A stretch of DNA of 64,000 nucleotides from Achromobacter sp. RTa (GTDB lineage Bacteria; Pseudomonadota; Gammaproteobacteria; Burkholderiales; Burkholderiaceae_B). The stretch lies in assembly GCF_000757485.1 (NCBI RefSeq), contig NZ_JPYO01000013.1:225812-289811 (forward strand), in the 5' to 3' direction. Each line of letters starts with the position of its first letter. The stretch's first letter is position 1. The translations under genes were made by a program, and so were the position numbers. The notes beneath the pieces were generated by a model. The model was not told where the DNA came from. It made no database searches and saw only the letters and a program-made list of their open reading frames with translations. Shown here piece after piece: positions 42,915 to 51,000 of this stretch.

Positions 42915-43930
42915 GCACGACGCAACGCGCCGCCGCCGTCCCCATCCTGTCCCTGCGCCAGGTCGAACTGCGCTTCGTGCAGCACGTGGATCTGGCCGGG
43001 CGGATCGCCAACCTGCTGGGAGCGGGCCTGAAGACGCAGGTCGTGCATGCCGTGGCCGGCGTGGACCTGGACGTGATGCCGGGCGAGGTGATCGGTATCG
43101 TGGGCGAATCGGGCTGTGGAAAATCCACCCTGGGCCGCATCGTGTCGGGCATTTTGCCGCCGACATCGGGAGAGGTGCGCTATCAGGGCAAGCCGGTGCG
43201 GGAGCTGGCGGGGGCACAACGGCGGGCCTATGAACTGGGCGTGCAGATGATCTTCCAGGATCCCTATGCCTCATTGAATCCGCGCATGCGGGTGCGGGAG
43301 ATCATAGGCGAGGCCCCTGTGGCCCACGGCCTGGTACGGACGCGGGACAAGGCGGAGTACGTCGCCGGGCTGATGCGCCAGGTGGGGCTGGATCCGAGTT
43401 TTGCACAGCGTTATCCCCATCAATTCTCGGGCGGCCAGAGGCAGCGCATCGGAATTGCGCGCGCCCTGGCGCTCAAGCCGTCGGTCATCGTCTGCGACGA
43501 GGCCGTCGCCGCGCTGGATGTCTCGATCCAGGCGCAGGTGCTGAATCTGTTCGAGCAATTGCGCGCGGAACTGGACCTGACCTATCTTTTCATCAGCCAC
43601 AACCTCAGCGTGGTCAGCCATATTTCGGATCGCGTGGCTATCATGTACCTGGGACGCGTGGTGGAGCTGGCGCCCACCGATACCGTTTTCCGGCATGCCA
43701 ACCATCCGTACACCCAGGCGCTGCTGAAAGAACTGCCTACCCTGCGGCCGGGGCGCAGAACGTACCAGCCCATCAAAGGCGAACTGCCCTCGCCGCTGGA
43801 TCCGCCGACGGGCTGCGCGTTCCATCCGCGTTGTCCACACGCCATGCCGCGCTGCAAGGCGGAACGGCCGTTGCTGAGGGAAGTCGCGCCGGGGCAGCTC
43901 AGCGCCTGCCATTTGAACGACATGGCCTGA
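42911..43930 (+). CDS. peptide-type ABC transporter ATP-binding protein (DppF-like)
   Basis: A 339-aa second ATPase. Walker [10 protein letters not shown] lies near 67, [12 protein letters not shown] is the Q-loop, [15 protein letters not shown] is the signature and [14 protein letters not shown] is a Walker B with Ala where Pro/Val-Ser is common. The C-terminal [19 protein letters not shown] is again Cys-rich. Its ATG overlaps the preceding stop. With the DppD-like subunit it forms the ATPase pair. Confidence 0.92.
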   Translation: MSTTQRAAAVPILSLRQVELRFVQHVDLAGRIANLLGAGLKTQVVHAVAGVDLDVMPGEVIGIVGESGCGKSTLGRIVSGILPPTSGEVRYQGKPVRELAGAQRRAYELGVQMIFQDPYASLNPRMRVREIIGEAPVAHGLVRTRDKAEYVAGLMRQVGLDPSFAQRYPHQFSGGQRQRIGIARALALKPSVIVCDEAVAALDVSIQAQVLNLFEQLRAELDLTYLFISHNLSVVSHISDRVAIMYLGRVVELAPTDTVFRHANHPYTQALLKELPTLRPGRRTYQPIKGELPSPLDPPTGCAFHPRCPHAMPRCKAERPLLREVAPGQLSACHLNDMA

Positions 43931-43962
43931 GCCGGCAGGCCGCCAATTTTCACATTTACCGT

Positions 43963-43971
43963 TTATCCACA
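43963..43971 (+). promoter_or_regulatory. exact DnaA box at the start of the M20 gene
   Basis: TTATCCACA ends 3 nt before the ATG at 43975, where a ribosome site would be expected. No purine-rich Shine-Dalgarno sequence is visible there. Confidence 0.6.
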
Positions 43972-43974
43972 GCC

Positions 43975-45174
43975 ATGAAAACCATCGACGAAATCGAACG
44001 CGCACACAGCGATCTGACCGCGCTGCGCCGGGATATCCACGCGCATCCCGAACTGGCGTTCCAGGAAACGCGCACCTCCACGCTGGTCGCCGAGCGCTTG
44101 CGCGGCTGGGGACTGGAAGTCCACACCGGGCTGGGGAAAACCGGCGTGGTGGGAATCCTGCGCGCGGGCAGCGGCAAGAAGACGATCGGCCTGCGCGCCG
44201 ACATGGACGCCCTGCCCATGCCGGAACACAACCGTTTCGCGCACAAGTCCACCATCAGCGGACGCATGCACGGCTGTGGCCATGACGGGCACACGACCAT
44301 GCTGCTGGGCGCGGCGCAGTACCTGTCCACGCATCGCGATTTCGACGGCACCGTCGTGTTCATCTTCCAGCCGGCCGAGGAAGGCGGCAATGCCGGCGCG
44401 CGCGCGATGATGCAGGACGGTCTGTTCGACCGGTTCCCGTGCGATGCGGTTTTCGGCATCCACAACATGCCCGGCATGCCGGTGAACCAGTTCGGATTCC
44501 GCGCGGGCCCGACCATGGCCTCCAGCAACCGGTGGGACATCGTCATCAAAGGGGTAGGCGGCCACGCGGCGCAGCCGCATGCGTCGGTGGATCCGATCAT
44601 CGTGGCGGCCGATATGGTCCACGCCCTGCAGACGGTGATCTCGCGCAGCAAGAATCCGTTGGACCAGGCGGTGCTGTCGATCACGCAGATCCACGCGGGC
44701 GATGCGTACAACGTGATTCCGGGCGAGGCCGTGCTGCGCGGCACCGTGCGCACGTACTCAGTAGAGGCGCTGGACAAGATCGAGGCGGACATGCGCCGCA
44801 TCGCCACTACCCTGCCGCAGGTATACGGCGGCACGGGAGAACTGGATTTCGTGCGGGCCTACCCCCCGCTGGTGAACTGGGAGAACGAAACGGCCTTTGC
44901 CGCCCAGGTCGCGGAGGACGCTTTCGGCGCCGAAAACGTGCTGCGCGACATGCCCCCCTTCATGGGCGCCGAGGACTTTTCCTTCTTCCTGGAGGCCGTC
45001 CCCGGCACCTACATGTTCCTGGGCAATGGCGATGGCGGGCATCGCCTGGAAAGCTATCACGGGATGGGGCCGTGCCAGCTTCACAACCCGAACTACGACT
45101 TCAACGATGCCTTGCTGCCGGTCGGCGCGACATACTGGGTAAAACTGGTGGAGGCGTTTCTTCCCAAGGCATGA
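43975..45174 (+). CDS. M20-family amidohydrolase (hippurate hydrolase-like)
   Basis: A 399-aa metal-dependent aminoacylase. RRDIHAHPELAFQETRTS opens the fold, LRADMDALPMPE and MHGCGHDGHTTMLLGAA carry metal ligands, FQPAEEGGNAGARAMMQDGLF carries the catalytic Glu, and PPFMGAEDFSFFLE carries the last ligand. The family hydrolyses N-acyl amino acids or related amides. It ends the peptide-importer operon, so it probably processes what that system imports. The start is the ATG at 43975; sequence upstream in frame belongs to the ATPase gene. Confidence 0.9.
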   Translation: MKTIDEIERAHSDLTALRRDIHAHPELAFQETRTSTLVAERLRGWGLEVHTGLGKTGVVGILRAGSGKKTIGLRADMDALPMPEHNRFAHKSTISGRMHGCGHDGHTTMLLGAAQYLSTHRDFDGTVVFIFQPAEEGGNAGARAMMQDGLFDRFPCDAVFGIHNMPGMPVNQFGFRAGPTMASSNRWDIVIKGVGGHAAQPHASVDPIIVAADMVHALQTVISRSKNPLDQAVLSITQIHAGDAYNVIPGEAVLRGTVRTYSVEALDKIEADMRRIATTLPQVYGGTGELDFVRAYPPLVNWENETAFAAQVAEDAFGAENVLRDMPPFMGAEDFSFFLEAVPGTYMFLGNGDGGHRLESYHGMGPCQLHNPNYDFNDALLPVGATYWVKLVEAFLPKA

Positions 45175-45194
45175 TGCACGCAAGTCATTGATTT

Positions 45195-45234
45195 AAAAGG
45201 CGTGGGGCCTCACGGTTCCGCGCCTTTTGTTTTG
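45195..45234 (+). terminator. terminator after the M20 gene
   Basis: AAAAGGCG (45195-45202) pairs with CGCCTTTT (45221-45228) around an 18-nt loop, and GTTTTG follows. It lies 20 bp past the M20 stop. Confidence 0.65.
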
Positions 45235-45245
45235 CCGGGGCCAGG

Positions 45246-45358
45246 TTGTCCACCGGCTATCCACGTGCAATCCACTGGCTATCCACCGGGATATCCCCCG
45301 GCTTTCCACCGGTTTTCCCGGGCTTGCCACCAGGCTTGCCCCCAGAGTTATCCACAGG
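45246..45358 (+). repeat. degenerate 11-bp tandem array of DnaA-box-like units
   Basis: Ten head-to-tail units of 10-13 bp, most exactly 11 bp: TTGTCCACCGG, CTATCCACGTG, CAATCCACTGG, CTATCCACCGG, a 12-bp GATATC-containing unit, CTTTCCACCGG, TTTTCCCGGG, CTTGCCACCAGG, a 13-bp unit and TTATCCACAGG. The last contains an exact DnaA box (45348-45356). The array fills the 317-bp gap between the M20 terminator and the TauD-type gene. Its function is unknown. The 11-bp period puts every core on one face of the helix. Confidence 0.75.
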
Positions 45359-45491
45359 TGGGGATCCCACCCTATATGACGCTCGGGCTTGAACAAAGGC
45401 CGAATAATTCGTTTGCCCGGATGCAGCGGGTTTTCATAATGGATCGCTCCAACGCCGGCCTGTGCGCCGGTTCACCCGCAAGGAGCGATCC

Positions 45492-46415
45492 ATGTCCCAG
45501 AGCAACGCGCTGCGCCGGTCCGAGGCATATGCGGCACCGCGGTACGCGGCGGCCCCCGCGCCCCAGGATTTCGTGATCCGTCCCCTGGCGGACGCGATGG
45601 GCGCCGAGATCGTGGGCATCGATCTGTCGCGCGAACTCGACGCGGCCGATTTCGCCCGAGTGCACAAGGCCCATCTGGATCATCACTTGCTGGTGTTCCG
45701 CGATCAGCGCATCACGCCGCAACAGCACATCGATTTCAGCCGCCGCTTCGGCCGCCTGATGATCCACGTGCTGCATCAATTCCATCTGCCCGGGCATCCG
45801 GAGATCCTGGTCGTTTCCAACATCGTGGAGAACGGCAAGCCGGTGGGGTTGGGCGACGCCGGCAAGTACTGGCATTCGGACATCTCGTACAAGGAACTGC
45901 CCAGCCTGGGCTCATTGCTGCATGCGCAGGAACTGCCGGCTGAAGGCGGCGATACGCTCTTCGCCAACATGCACCTGGCCTATGACACGCTGCCGGCCGC
46001 CCTGCGCGATGCCATCGACGGCAAGCGCGCCGTGCACTCTTACCTGGCCAAGTATGGGCAGTTGCAGAAGGAAGGCGCCTGGCGCCCCAACCTGAGCGCG
46101 CAGCAGTTGGCGCAGGTGCAGGAGGTCGTGCATCCGGTGGTGCGCACGCATCCCGAGTCCGGCCGCCGCGCGCTGTTCGTCAGCGAAGGCTTCACGACGC
46201 GCATCGAGGGTTTGCCGGAGGACGAGAGCCGCCAGATCCTGGATGAACTGTTTGCCCACAGCATCCGGCCCGGGCATATCTACCGCCACAAGTGGCAGGC
46301 GCATGACCTGGTGTTCTGGGACAACCGTTCGTTGATCCATCTGGCCGGGGGCACGCCGGACCACCTGCGCCGCAAGCTGTATCGCACCACCATCGAAGGC
46401 GACACGCCCTTCTGA
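45492..46415 (+). CDS. TauD/TfdA-family 2-oxoglutarate-dependent dioxygenase
   Basis: A 307-aa non-haem iron dioxygenase. Iron ligands fit HSD in KYWHSDISYKELP (about 129-131) and a distal His in WDNRSLIHLAGG, followed by RKLYRTTIEG with the oxoglutarate-binding Arg. The N-terminal FVIRPLADAMGAEIVGIDLS is typical of the family, which includes taurine and 2,4-D dioxygenases. The ATG at 45492 has AGGAG 6 nt upstream. First gene of an operon with a NitT/TauT-type importer, suggesting oxidative cleavage of an imported sulfonate or aromatic acid (inference). Confidence 0.88.
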   Translation: MSQSNALRRSEAYAAPRYAAAPAPQDFVIRPLADAMGAEIVGIDLSRELDAADFARVHKAHLDHHLLVFRDQRITPQQHIDFSRRFGRLMIHVLHQFHLPGHPEILVVSNIVENGKPVGLGDAGKYWHSDISYKELPSLGSLLHAQELPAEGGDTLFANMHLAYDTLPAALRDAIDGKRAVHSYLAKYGQLQKEGAWRPNLSAQQLAQVQEVVHPVVRTHPESGRRALFVSEGFTTRIEGLPEDESRQILDELFAHSIRPGHIYRHKWQAHDLVFWDNRSLIHLAGGTPDHLRRKLYRTTIEGDTPF

Positions 46416-46443
46416 AAAAGCGGGCCGCCGCCTGCGCAACCAC

Positions 46444-46452
46444 TTATCCACA
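46444..46452 (+). promoter_or_regulatory. exact DnaA box overlapping a ribosome-binding region
   Basis: TTATCCACA runs into AGGAA, 10 nt before the ATG at 46462. Binding here could affect expression of the binding-protein gene, though the sequence may be coincidental. Confidence 0.5.
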
Positions 46453-46461
46453 AGGAACGCC

Positions 46462-47505
46462 ATGCGTTTTTCTTCCCCCGTGCGAGACCGCTTCGTCCGC
46501 ATCGCCACCGGCGCCGGCCTTGCCCTGGCGCTCGCCGTGCTGGCGCTTGCCTCGCCCACGCCGGCGATGGCGGAAGGCCGCATCCGCATCGCGGAACAGT
46601 ACGGCATCGTGTACCTGTTGCTGAACGTCGCCCGCGACCAGCAACTGATCGAGAAACACGGCAAGGCCGAAGGCCTGGACATCTCGGTCGAATGGGCCAA
46701 GTTGTCCGGTGGCTCGGCGGTGAACGACGCGCTGCTGTCCGGGGCTGTGGATATCGCGGGGGCGGGCGTAGGGCCGCTGCTGACGATCTGGGACCGCACG
46801 CGCGGCAAGCAGAACGTCAAAGGCGTTGCGTCGCTGGGCAATTTTCCCTACTACCTGGTGAGCAACAATCCGAACGTGAAGACGATAGCGGACTTCACGG
46901 ACAAGGACCGCATCGCGGTTCCCGCCGTGGGCGTGTCGGTGCAATCGCGCGTGCTGCAGCTGGCGTCGGCCAAACTGTGGGGCGATGCGCAGTTCAATAA
47001 GCTAGACAGGCTGTCCGTTGCCTTGCCGCACCCGGACGCCGCCGCCGCGATCATCGCGGGCGGCACCGAGATCACGGCGCATTTCGGCAACCCGCCTTTC
47101 CAGGAGCAGGAGCTGGCCGAGAACCCCAATGCGCGCATCGTGCTCAAGTCGTACGACGTGCTTGGCGGGCCCAGCTCCTCGACGGTGTTGTTCGCCACCG
47201 AGAAATTCCGCAAGGAAAATCCCAAGACCTACAAGGCTTTCCAGGAGGCGCTGAAGGAGGCCGCCGCTTTCGCCGCCGCCAACCCGGAAAAGGCCGCCGA
47301 CACCTACCTGCGCGTCACGGGAGCCAAGCTGGACCGCGGCTTCCTGGTGAAGGTGATCAAGAACCCCGACGTGCAATTCAAGCTGGAGCCGCAGAACACC
47401 TACGCGCTGGCCGAGTTCATGCACAAAGTGGGCGCGATCAAGCACGCGCCGGCGAGCTGGCGCGACTACTTCTTCGACGACCCCGTAACGGCGCAAGGCA
47501 GCTGA
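46462..47505 (+). CDS. NitT/TauT-type ABC transporter substrate-binding protein
   Basis: A 347-aa periplasmic protein with a signal peptide (cleavage near AMA-EG). IRIAEQYGIVYLLLNVARDQQLIEKHGKAEG, the LSGGSAVNDALLSGAVDIAGAGVGPLL segment and FYLVSNNP-like YYLVSNNPNVKTIADF are those of aliphatic-sulfonate/nitrate-type binding proteins. The upstream region reads TTATCCACAAGGA: an exact DnaA box at 46444-46452 merges into the ribosome site. It belongs with the ATPase and permease that follow. Confidence 0.88.
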   Translation: MRFSSPVRDRFVRIATGAGLALALAVLALASPTPAMAEGRIRIAEQYGIVYLLLNVARDQQLIEKHGKAEGLDISVEWAKLSGGSAVNDALLSGAVDIAGAGVGPLLTIWDRTRGKQNVKGVASLGNFPYYLVSNNPNVKTIADFTDKDRIAVPAVGVSVQSRVLQLASAKLWGDAQFNKLDRLSVALPHPDAAAAIIAGGTEITAHFGNPPFQEQELAENPNARIVLKSYDVLGGPSSSTVLFATEKFRKENPKTYKAFQEALKEAAAFAAANPEKAADTYLRVTGAKLDRGFLVKVIKNPDVQFKLEPQNTYALAEFMHKVGAIKHAPASWRDYFFDDPVTAQGS

Positions 47506-47506
47506 T

Positions 47507-48337
47507 ATGGGCCTGACCGCCGCCAAGCCTGTGGATAAGCCCGAAACGGCCGCGCCTTTGCTGCTTGTGGATAAGGTGTCGATCGAATACAAGACGCGCG
47601 ATCGGCGGGTGCGGGCCACGCATCAGGCAAGTTTCGAGGTGCATGAAGGAGAGCGGTCCATCCTGCTGGGGGCGTCCGGTTGCGGCAAGTCCACTCTGCT
47701 GAAGGCGATCGCGGGTTTCATCGAACCCACCGAGGGCCGCATCGAGATAGATGGAAAGCCCGTGCGTGGCCCGGGGCCCGACCGGATCGTGGTGTTCCAG
47801 GAATTCGATCAGTTGCCGCCCTGGAAGACGCTGCGCCAGAACGTGGCGTTTCCTCTGCTGGCGTCGCGCAAGCTGGGCCGGCGCGAGGCGGATGAGCGCG
47901 CCATGCACTACCTCGATAAGGTGGGCCTGGCGGCATTCGCGGACGCCTATCCGCACACGCTGTCGGGCGGCATGAAGCAGCGTGTGGCCATTGCCCGCGC
48001 CCTGGCCATGCAGCCGCGCGTACTGCTGATGGACGAACCGTTCGCCGCGTTGGATGCGCTGACGCGCAGGCGCATGCAGGAAGAGCTGATGGCGCTATGG
48101 GAAGACGTGCGTTTCACGCTGCTGTTCGTCACCCATTCGATCGAAGAGGCGCTGGTGTTGGGCAGCCGCGTGCTGCTGCTATCGCCGCATCCGGGCCGGG
48201 TGCGGGCCGAATTGAATGCCCACGCTTTCGATCTGCACAGCCAGGGCTCCGCGGCATTCCAGTCGGCCGCGCGGCGCATTCACGATCTGCTGTTCGAACC
48301 GGCGCAGCCCGCGCGGGCCGAACTGGCCGCGGCCTGA
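47507..48337 (+). CDS. NitT/TauT-type ABC transporter ATP-binding protein
   Basis: A 276-aa ATPase. Walker A GASGCGKST lies near 49, the Q-loop is FQEFDQLPPWKTL, the signature is LSGGMKQRVAIARAL and Walker B is LLMDEPFAALDALTR. PPWKT and the DALTR end are characteristic of the SsuB/TauB class. It starts 1 bp after the preceding stop. Two exact DnaA boxes occur inside its first 70 bp (47530-47538 and 47566-47574), both encoding V-D-K. Confidence 0.92.
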   Translation: MGLTAAKPVDKPETAAPLLLVDKVSIEYKTRDRRVRATHQASFEVHEGERSILLGASGCGKSTLLKAIAGFIEPTEGRIEIDGKPVRGPGPDRIVVFQEFDQLPPWKTLRQNVAFPLLASRKLGRREADERAMHYLDKVGLAAFADAYPHTLSGGMKQRVAIARALAMQPRVLLMDEPFAALDALTRRRMQEELMALWEDVRFTLLFVTHSIEEALVLGSRVLLLSPHPGRVRAELNAHAFDLHSQGSAAFQSAARRIHDLLFEPAQPARAELAAA

Positions 48338-48344
48338 GAAGTCC

Positions 48345-49223
48345 ATGAGCAACGCCTACGCAGGGGCCGTCCCGGTCCGTCCCGAAGCCGAATACGATCT
48401 GCCGCCCCTGCCCGCGCAGGCGGCCGAGGCGCCGCTGCCCTGGCACGAGCGCGTGTGGCAGCATGCCGGATTACGCAAGCTGTTCATCCTGGCGCTGCTG
48501 GCCGGCATCTGGGAACTGGCCGCGCGCCATGCCGATAACGACCTGCTCCTGCCTGGCGCCGTGCAAACGGCGCAGGCCTTCGTCCAGGGCATTGGCAGCG
48601 GCGAACTGCCGGCGCGCGCGTGGCAGTCGCTGCGGGTGCTGGTGCAGGGCTATGCGGCGGGCGTGGCGCTGGCGTTCGTGTTGACCACGCTGGCCGTATC
48701 CACGCGCTTCGGACGCGACCTGCTGTCGACCTTGACCGCCATGTTCAATCCGCTGCCGGCCATTGCGTTGCTGCCGCTCGCGCTGCTGTGGTTCGGCCTG
48801 GGCGAAGGCAGCCTGGTGTTCGTGCTGATCCATTCCGTGCTGTGGACGCTGGCCCTGAACATGTACGCAGGCTTTCTGGGCGTATCCGATACCTTGCGCA
48901 TGGCTGGGCGCAACTACGGCTTGAACGGCCTGCGCTACGTCCTGCGGATTTTGGTGCCGGCGGCGCTGCCGGCCATCCTGGCGGGCTTGCGGATAGGTTG
49001 GGCGTTTGCATGGCGCACGCTGATCGCGGCCGAGCTGGTGTTCGGCGCGTCCAGCGGCAAGGGCGGCCTGGGCTGGTACATCTTCCAGAACCGCAATGAG
49101 TTATACACAGACCGGGTGTTCGCTGGGCTGGCCGCCGTGGTGATCATCGGCCTGATTGTGGAAAACCTGGCATTCGACACGGTGGAGCGCCTGACCGTCA
49201 GGCGCTGGGGCATGCAGCGCTGA
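48345..49223 (+). CDS. NitT/TauT-type ABC transporter permease
   Basis: A 292-aa permease with about six helices after a soluble N-terminus of about 45 aa. FILALLAGIWELAARH is the first helix, MFNPLPAIALLPLALLWFGLGEGS is the conserved SsuC-type loop, and the EAA segment is TLRMAGRNYGLNGLRYVLRILVPAALP. It starts 7 bp after the ATPase stop and closes the TauD operon. A hairpin follows 36 bp later. Confidence 0.92.
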   Translation: MSNAYAGAVPVRPEAEYDLPPLPAQAAEAPLPWHERVWQHAGLRKLFILALLAGIWELAARHADNDLLLPGAVQTAQAFVQGIGSGELPARAWQSLRVLVQGYAAGVALAFVLTTLAVSTRFGRDLLSTLTAMFNPLPAIALLPLALLWFGLGEGSLVFVLIHSVLWTLALNMYAGFLGVSDTLRMAGRNYGLNGLRYVLRILVPAALPAILAGLRIGWAFAWRTLIAAELVFGASSGKGGLGWYIFQNRNELYTDRVFAGLAAVVIIGLIVENLAFDTVERLTVRRWGMQR

Positions 49224-49258
49224 AACGGCGCCGCGTCGCAGAGGCCTGGCGACGAAAA

Positions 49259-49284
49259 AAGGGCGGCCTCGCAAGGCCGCCCTT
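49259..49284. terminator. bidirectional terminator between the TauD operon and katA
   Basis: A perfect 11-bp stem AAGGGCGGCCT / AGGCCGCCCTT with loop CGCA. The minus strand continues with TTTTTTCGTC, a strong stop for katA. The plus strand continues with CTTGT, a weaker one for the importer operon. Confidence 0.88.
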
Positions 49285-49302
49285 CTTGTCGACGCTGCGG
49301 GA

Positions 49303-50748
49303 TTACAGCTTCAGTCCCAGCGCCTTGGCCACGCCGGCCGCATAGGCCGGATCCGCTTTGCGGAAATGTTCCAGCTGGCGGCGCTGGATTTCTTCGGGCA
49401 CGCCCGCCATGTGGCGGCCGATATTGCCGAACAGCTGTTCCTGCTGAGCGGGCGTCATCAGGCGGAACAAGGCGCCCGGCTGGGAATAGTAGTCGTCGTC
49501 CACGCGGTGGTTCCAGCGCGCGGCGGCTTCGCCGTCCAACGCCAGCGGCGGTTCGCCGGCCGACGGCGTTTCCTTCCATTCGCCGAAGCTATTGGGCTCG
49601 TAGTTCAGCGTTCCGCCCGCATTGCCGTCGACACGTCCGGCTCCGTCGCGGTGGAAGCTGTGGAACGGGCAGCGCGGCGCGTTCACCGGGATCTGGTGAT
49701 GGTTGATGCCCAGGCGGTAGCGGTGCGTGTCGCCATAGGAGAACAAGCGCCCCTGCAGCATCTTGTCCGGCGAGAAGCCGATGCCGGGAACGACGTTGGC
49801 CGGCGTAAAGGCGGCCTGTTCCACTTCGGCGAAGTAGTTCTCCGGGTTCTTGTTCAGTTCCAGCACGCCGACTTCGATCAGCGGGTAGTCCCCGTGCGGC
49901 CAGACCTTCGTCAGGTCGAAGGGGTTGATGTGGTAGGTCGCGGCTTCGGCCTCGGGCATGATCTGCACCTTCAGCGTCCACTTCGGGAAATTGCCCTGTT
50001 CGATGTTGTTGAACAGGTCGCGCTGCGAGCTTTCGCGGTCGCGCGCGACGACCTGGGCGGCTTCCTCGTCGGTCAGACAGGCGATGCCCTGCTGCGACTT
50101 GAAGTGGAACTTCACATAGAAGCGTTCGCCGTCCTTGTTGATGAAGCTGAACGTGTGCGAGCCGAAGCCGTGCTGCTGGCGCAGGTTGGCGGGGATGCCG
50201 CGGTCGCTCATCAAGGTGGTGATCTGGTGCAGCGATTCGGGGTTGAGCGACCAGAAGTCCCAGGCGGCGGTGGCGCTGCGCAGGTTGGACTTGGGTTCGC
50301 GCTTCTGCGTGTGGATGAAATCGGGGAATTTCAACGGGTCGCGGATGAAGAAGACAGGCGTATTGTTGCCCACCAGGTCCCAATTGCCCTCGTCGGTATA
50401 GAACTTGATGGCGAAGCCGCGCACGTCGCGTTCGGCGTCCGCCGCGCCGCGTTCGCCGGCCACGGTGGAGAAACGCAGGAACAGCGGGGTCTGCTTGCCG
50501 ACTTCGGAAAAAATGCTGGCGCGGGTGTAGCGCGTGATGTCGTGGGTGACGGTGAAGGTGCCGTAGGCACCCGAGCCCTTCGCATGCACGACGCGTTCGG
50601 GGATGCGTTCGCGGTCGAAGTGGGCGAGCTTCTCGATCAGCCAGAAGTCCTGCAAGAGCGCCGGGCCGCGCGGGCCCGCCGTCAGTGTGTTGTTGTTGTC
50701 TGCCACGGGCGCGCCTGAGGCGGTGGTCAGATGCTTCTTGTCGTTCAT
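49303..50748 (-). CDS. katA: monofunctional haem catalase
   Basis: A 481-aa clade-3-size catalase that converts hydrogen peroxide to water and oxygen. The distal His is in [13 protein letters not shown] (H55), the Asn in [18 protein letters not shown], and the proximal haem Tyr in [14 protein letters not shown]. It has the small-subunit length without a C-terminal flavodoxin domain. GGGAG precedes the ATG. It has its own terminator and a 250-bp upstream region, so it is probably transcribed alone and induced by peroxide. Confidence 0.95.
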   Translation of the reverse strand: MNDKKHLTTASGAPVADNNNTLTAGPRGPALLQDFWLIEKLAHFDRERIPERVVHAKGSGAYGTFTVTHDITRYTRASIFSEVGKQTPLFLRFSTVAGERGAADAERDVRGFAIKFYTDEGNWDLVGNNTPVFFIRDPLKFPDFIHTQKREPKSNLRSATAAWDFWSLNPESLHQITTLMSDRGIPANLRQQHGFGSHTFSFINKDGERFYVKFHFKSQQGIACLTDEEAAQVVARDRESSQRDLFNNIEQGNFPKWTLKVQIMPEAEAATYHINPFDLTKVWPHGDYPLIEVGVLELNKNPENYFAEVEQAAFTPANVVPGIGFSPDKMLQGRLFSYGDTHRYRLGINHHQIPVNAPRCPFHSFHRDGAGRVDGNAGGTLNYEPNSFGEWKETPSAGEPPLALDGEAAARWNHRVDDDYYSQPGALFRLMTPAQQEQLFGNIGRHMAGVPEEIQRRQLEHFRKADPAYAAGVAKALGLKL

Positions 50749-50873
50749 AGCACACTCCCTATGTCGTTCCTGGAATGCGGGGCCGCTCTGGCCCCGCGCC
50801 CTGTTCCGGATTGCCCGGCACTGCCTGCCAGGCCCATCGCCAACACATCATAGGTGGCTTGCTTTACGTTGTG

Positions 50874-50900
50874 AAGTTGATTGATATATAAAAGTTGATT
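50874..50900. promoter_or_regulatory. direct repeats upstream of katA
   Basis: AAGTTGATT occurs twice (50874-50882 and 50892-50900), 18 bp apart in phase, in an unusually AT-rich stretch about 130-150 bp upstream of the katA start. This is a candidate regulator site, possibly for OxyR. The fit to the OxyR consensus is poor by eye. Confidence 0.35.
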
Positions 50901-50960
50901 AAGAATAACTATTGAAAAAATCGGATTCTGGCTCACTTGCGGATGCCGGCGCGCATAAAA

Positions 50961-50984
50961 AAACCGGCCCATCGGGGCCGGTTT
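50961..50984 (-). terminator. Rho-independent terminator of the rpmH-yidC operon
   Basis: A perfect 10-bp stem AAACCGGCCC / GGGCCGGTTT with loop ATCG. On the minus strand it is followed by TTTTTATGC. It begins 17 bp past the yidC stop. Confidence 0.9.
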
Positions 50985-51000
50985 CCTGATTGAGCCGGAA

